This document shows, piece after piece, positions 62,718 through 64,000 of a DNA stretch of 64,000 bases. Each line of letters opens with the position of its first letter. The first letter of the stretch is position 1. Location: assembly GCA_024508725.1 (NCBI GenBank), contig JANINS010000003.1, positions 806,001 to 870,000 on the forward strand, read 5' to 3'. The notes below the pieces were generated by a model, which was not told the DNA's origin, searched no databases, and saw only the letters and a list, made by a program, of their open reading frames with translations. Position numbers and translations under genes: made by a program. This DNA comes from Chitinophagaceae bacterium. Its GTDB lineage: Bacteria; Bacteroidota; Bacteroidia; Chitinophagales; Chitinophagaceae.

Positions 62718-63566
62718 ATGAATCAGGTATCAACGATCTGCATCTGTGGAGCCGGCACCATGGGTAGTGGTATTACACAGGTAGCAGCACAGCATGGTTA
62801 CAAAGCCATCCAGTTTGATGTGAACGATCAGATGCTGGAGAAAAGCAGGGCAGGTATTGAAAAGAACCTTGACTTTCTTATCGGTAAAGGCAAACTCGAT
62901 GCAGATCAGAAACAACAGATACTTGATCGTATTGTTTTTACCGGCAACTTGGCAGATTGCAAAGCAGATGTGGTGATCGAAGCCATCATCGAGAATAAAC
63001 AAGCGAAGATCGACCTGTTCAATCAACTGGCAGCGATCAATAACAGTGCTACCATCTTTGCTACCAATACTTCTTCTATTTCTATTAACGATATCGCATC
63101 TGGTGTAAAAGAACCATCCAGCGTTGCAGGCATGCACTTCTTTAATCCTGCTCCGCTGATGAAACTGGTGGAAGTAGTAAAAGGAAATGCTACCAGCCAG
63201 GCGGTGATGGACGTACTCGTTGATCTTTCAAAAAAGATGGGCAAAACACCAGTGGTGTGCAAAGATGCTCCCGGCTTTATTGTAAACCGTGTAGCAAGGC
63301 ATTATTATCTCGAAGCAATGAAACTGGTGGAGATGGGTGTGGCTGATGTACAAACCGTTGATGCAGTAATGGAGGCTTCGGGATTTAAAATGGGTCCGTT
63401 TAAACTGATGGACCTGATCGGTATGGACATCAACTACGGCGTGAGTAATATTGTGTGGGAAGCGCTGGGTAAACCTGAACGACTAACACCATCACCTTTG
63501 CAGAAAGCAAAAGTTGATGCCGGTGAACTGGGAAGAAAAACAGGAAAAGGTTTTTATCAATACTAA
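62718..63566 (+). CDS. 3-hydroxybutyryl-CoA dehydrogenase
   Basis: 282 aa from ATG 62718 (a TTG three codons upstream is less likely). N-terminal NAD-binding fold with GAGTMGSGI (residues 11-19), then the family motifs ANTSSISI, GMHFFNPAPLMKLVEVV (catalytic His in the HFFNP region) and KDAPGFIVNR. Length and layout fit the single-function PaaH/HbdA group, which oxidises 3-hydroxyacyl-CoA with NAD+ or reduces acetoacetyl-CoA. Butyryl-CoA chemistry could connect to the icmF product far upstream, though not adjacent. Confidence 0.94.
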   Translation: MNQVSTICICGAGTMGSGITQVAAQHGYKAIQFDVNDQMLEKSRAGIEKNLDFLIGKGKLDADQKQQILDRIVFTGNLADCKADVVIEAIIENKQAKIDLFNQLAAINNSATIFATNTSSISINDIASGVKEPSSVAGMHFFNPAPLMKLVEVVKGNATSQAVMDVLVDLSKKMGKTPVVCKDAPGFIVNRVARHYYLEAMKLVEMGVADVQTVDAVMEASGFKMGPFKLMDLIGMDINYGVSNIVWEALGKPERLTPSPLQKAKVDAGELGRKTGKGFYQY

Positions 63567-63568
63567 AG

Positions 63569-63590
63569 CCCCTCTCCTGTTAGAGAGGGG
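63569..63590 (+). terminator. Hairpin after the dehydrogenase gene
   Basis: CCCCTCTC / GAGAGGGG with a 6-base loop, then TTTGGGGTGAG, 2 bases past the stop. Matches a frequent intergenic hairpin type of Bacteroidota. Confidence 0.65.
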
Positions 63591-63621
63591 TTTGGGGTGA
63601 GATCTATACCCCAAAACAACC

Positions 63622-64000
63622 ATGGATACAACAAACAACATATCTCCTGATACTAACTCCAATGATGAGTTGATCCTCGTTACCGGTGGCACCGGGTTGG
63701 TGGGCTCTCATTTAATTACTGCACTTGTTGATAAAGGAAAAAATGTAAGGGCTATTTATCGTTCCACTATTCCGCAATTCAAAGGCAGTGATAAAGTAGA
63801 ATGGATCAAAGCCGATATACTCGACATACTTTCTTTAGAAGATGCGATGCAGGGTGTTACACATGTGTATCATTGTGCAGCGATCGTATCGTTCAGTCCC
63901 AAGAAACAAGAACTGCTCAACCGCACCAACATAGAAGGTACTGCCAACGTGGTGAATGCAAGCATTGATGCCAATGTTCAGAAGTTTCTCTTCGTAAGTT
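63622..64000 (+). CDS. NAD-dependent epimerase/dehydratase family protein, 3' end cut by window
   Basis: An in-frame start at 63622 gives 126 residues before the window ends. After a 15-residue polar leader comes the extended-SDR Rossmann motif LVTGGTGLVGSHL (GxxGxxG), then ADILD, HVYHCAAIVSF and NIEGTANVVNA, the last being the conserved extended-SDR helix. The active-site YxxxK lies beyond the window. Probably acts on a nucleotide-sugar or terpenoid/steroid-type substrate; not decidable from the fragment. Confidence 0.85.
   Translation, partial: MDTTNNISPDTNSNDELILVTGGTGLVGSHLITALVDKGKNVRAIYRSTIPQFKGSDKVEWIKADILDILSLEDAMQGVTHVYHCAAIVSFSPKKQELLNRTNIEGTANVVNASIDANVQKFLFVS

Overview
This window looks like chromosomal DNA of a Bacteroidota bacterium, most likely of the family Chitinophagaceae. 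The placement is inferred from gene content and style. Genes are preceded by TAnnTTTG-type -7 boxes rather than clear Shine-Dalgarno sites. There are TonB-dependent and outer-membrane beta-barrel proteins with carboxypeptidase-regulatory-like N-termini, a large secreted protein with a type IX secretion C-terminal domain, many lipoproteins, PAS/histidine-kinase proteins and stand-alone receiver domains. No plasmid, phage or IS transposase genes were seen.

Layout. 0-7.2 kb: a membrane PAS protein without a kinase catalytic domain, a fused isobutyryl-CoA-mutase-type B12 enzyme (icmF), a trio of small SRPBCC/SRPBCC/VOC genes and a single-domain response regulator. 7.3-8.9 kb: a short aromatic, cysteine-containing peptide gene, a single-pass membrane protein, and a two-TM protein fused to a GreA/GreB-Rnk-like domain. 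8.9-18.6 kb: a KefB/YbaL-like antiporter with a small partner, a minus-strand run (DsbA-like, DoxX, SDR, YceI, F420/NADP reductase-like) below a Crp/Fnr regulator and a TTGAT-N4-ATCAA palindrome, then a second copy of the small-peptide/two-TM arrangement, and a ChaA-type Ca2+/H+ antiporter. 18.8-32 kb: two outer-membrane barrel proteins, a second PAS protein without catalytic domain, a TPR histidine kinase, a kelch protein, a DinB-like protein, a DUF1624 membrane protein and an ABC transporter. 33-38 kb: an RsbR-RsbS-RsbT stressosome-type module continuing into an ATPase-PP2C fusion, a hybrid-input histidine kinase and a receiver protein. 38-44 kb: an S41 peptidase, a DoxX/HxlR divergent pair with a clear palindromic operator, and a Cys-rich three-gene unit (small CX9CX3C protein, TonB receptor with a Cys-rich N-terminal domain, Asp-box lipoprotein with CCxCC) that looks like a transition-metal, perhaps copper, system. 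44-48 kb: Tag glycosylase, two secreted proteins each preceded by a MITE-like repeat, and a CAU tRNA followed by a tRNA-like relic. 48-52.4 kb: an accessory, defence-like patch (possible HEPN protein, HNH endonuclease, GYF membrane protein, DUF262/GmrSD-like protein, XRE regulator). 52.4-64 kb: two lipoproteins, a 1.3-kb gene-free stretch with two 272-bp direct repeats, a secreted WD40-caspase protein, a T9SS beta-helix protein, 3-hydroxybutyryl-CoA dehydrogenase and the start of an extended SDR.

The most novel-looking signals are: (1) two diverged copies of a roughly 53-residue peptide gene, unannotated by length, whose differences are mostly synonymous and which sits 4-5 bases behind a -7 box in both copies; (2) the Cys-rich TonB operon; (3) the stressosome wired to a two-component output; (4) PAS proteins that end after the His-containing dimerisation helices. 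All functional statements rest on motif recognition by eye; no database search was run.
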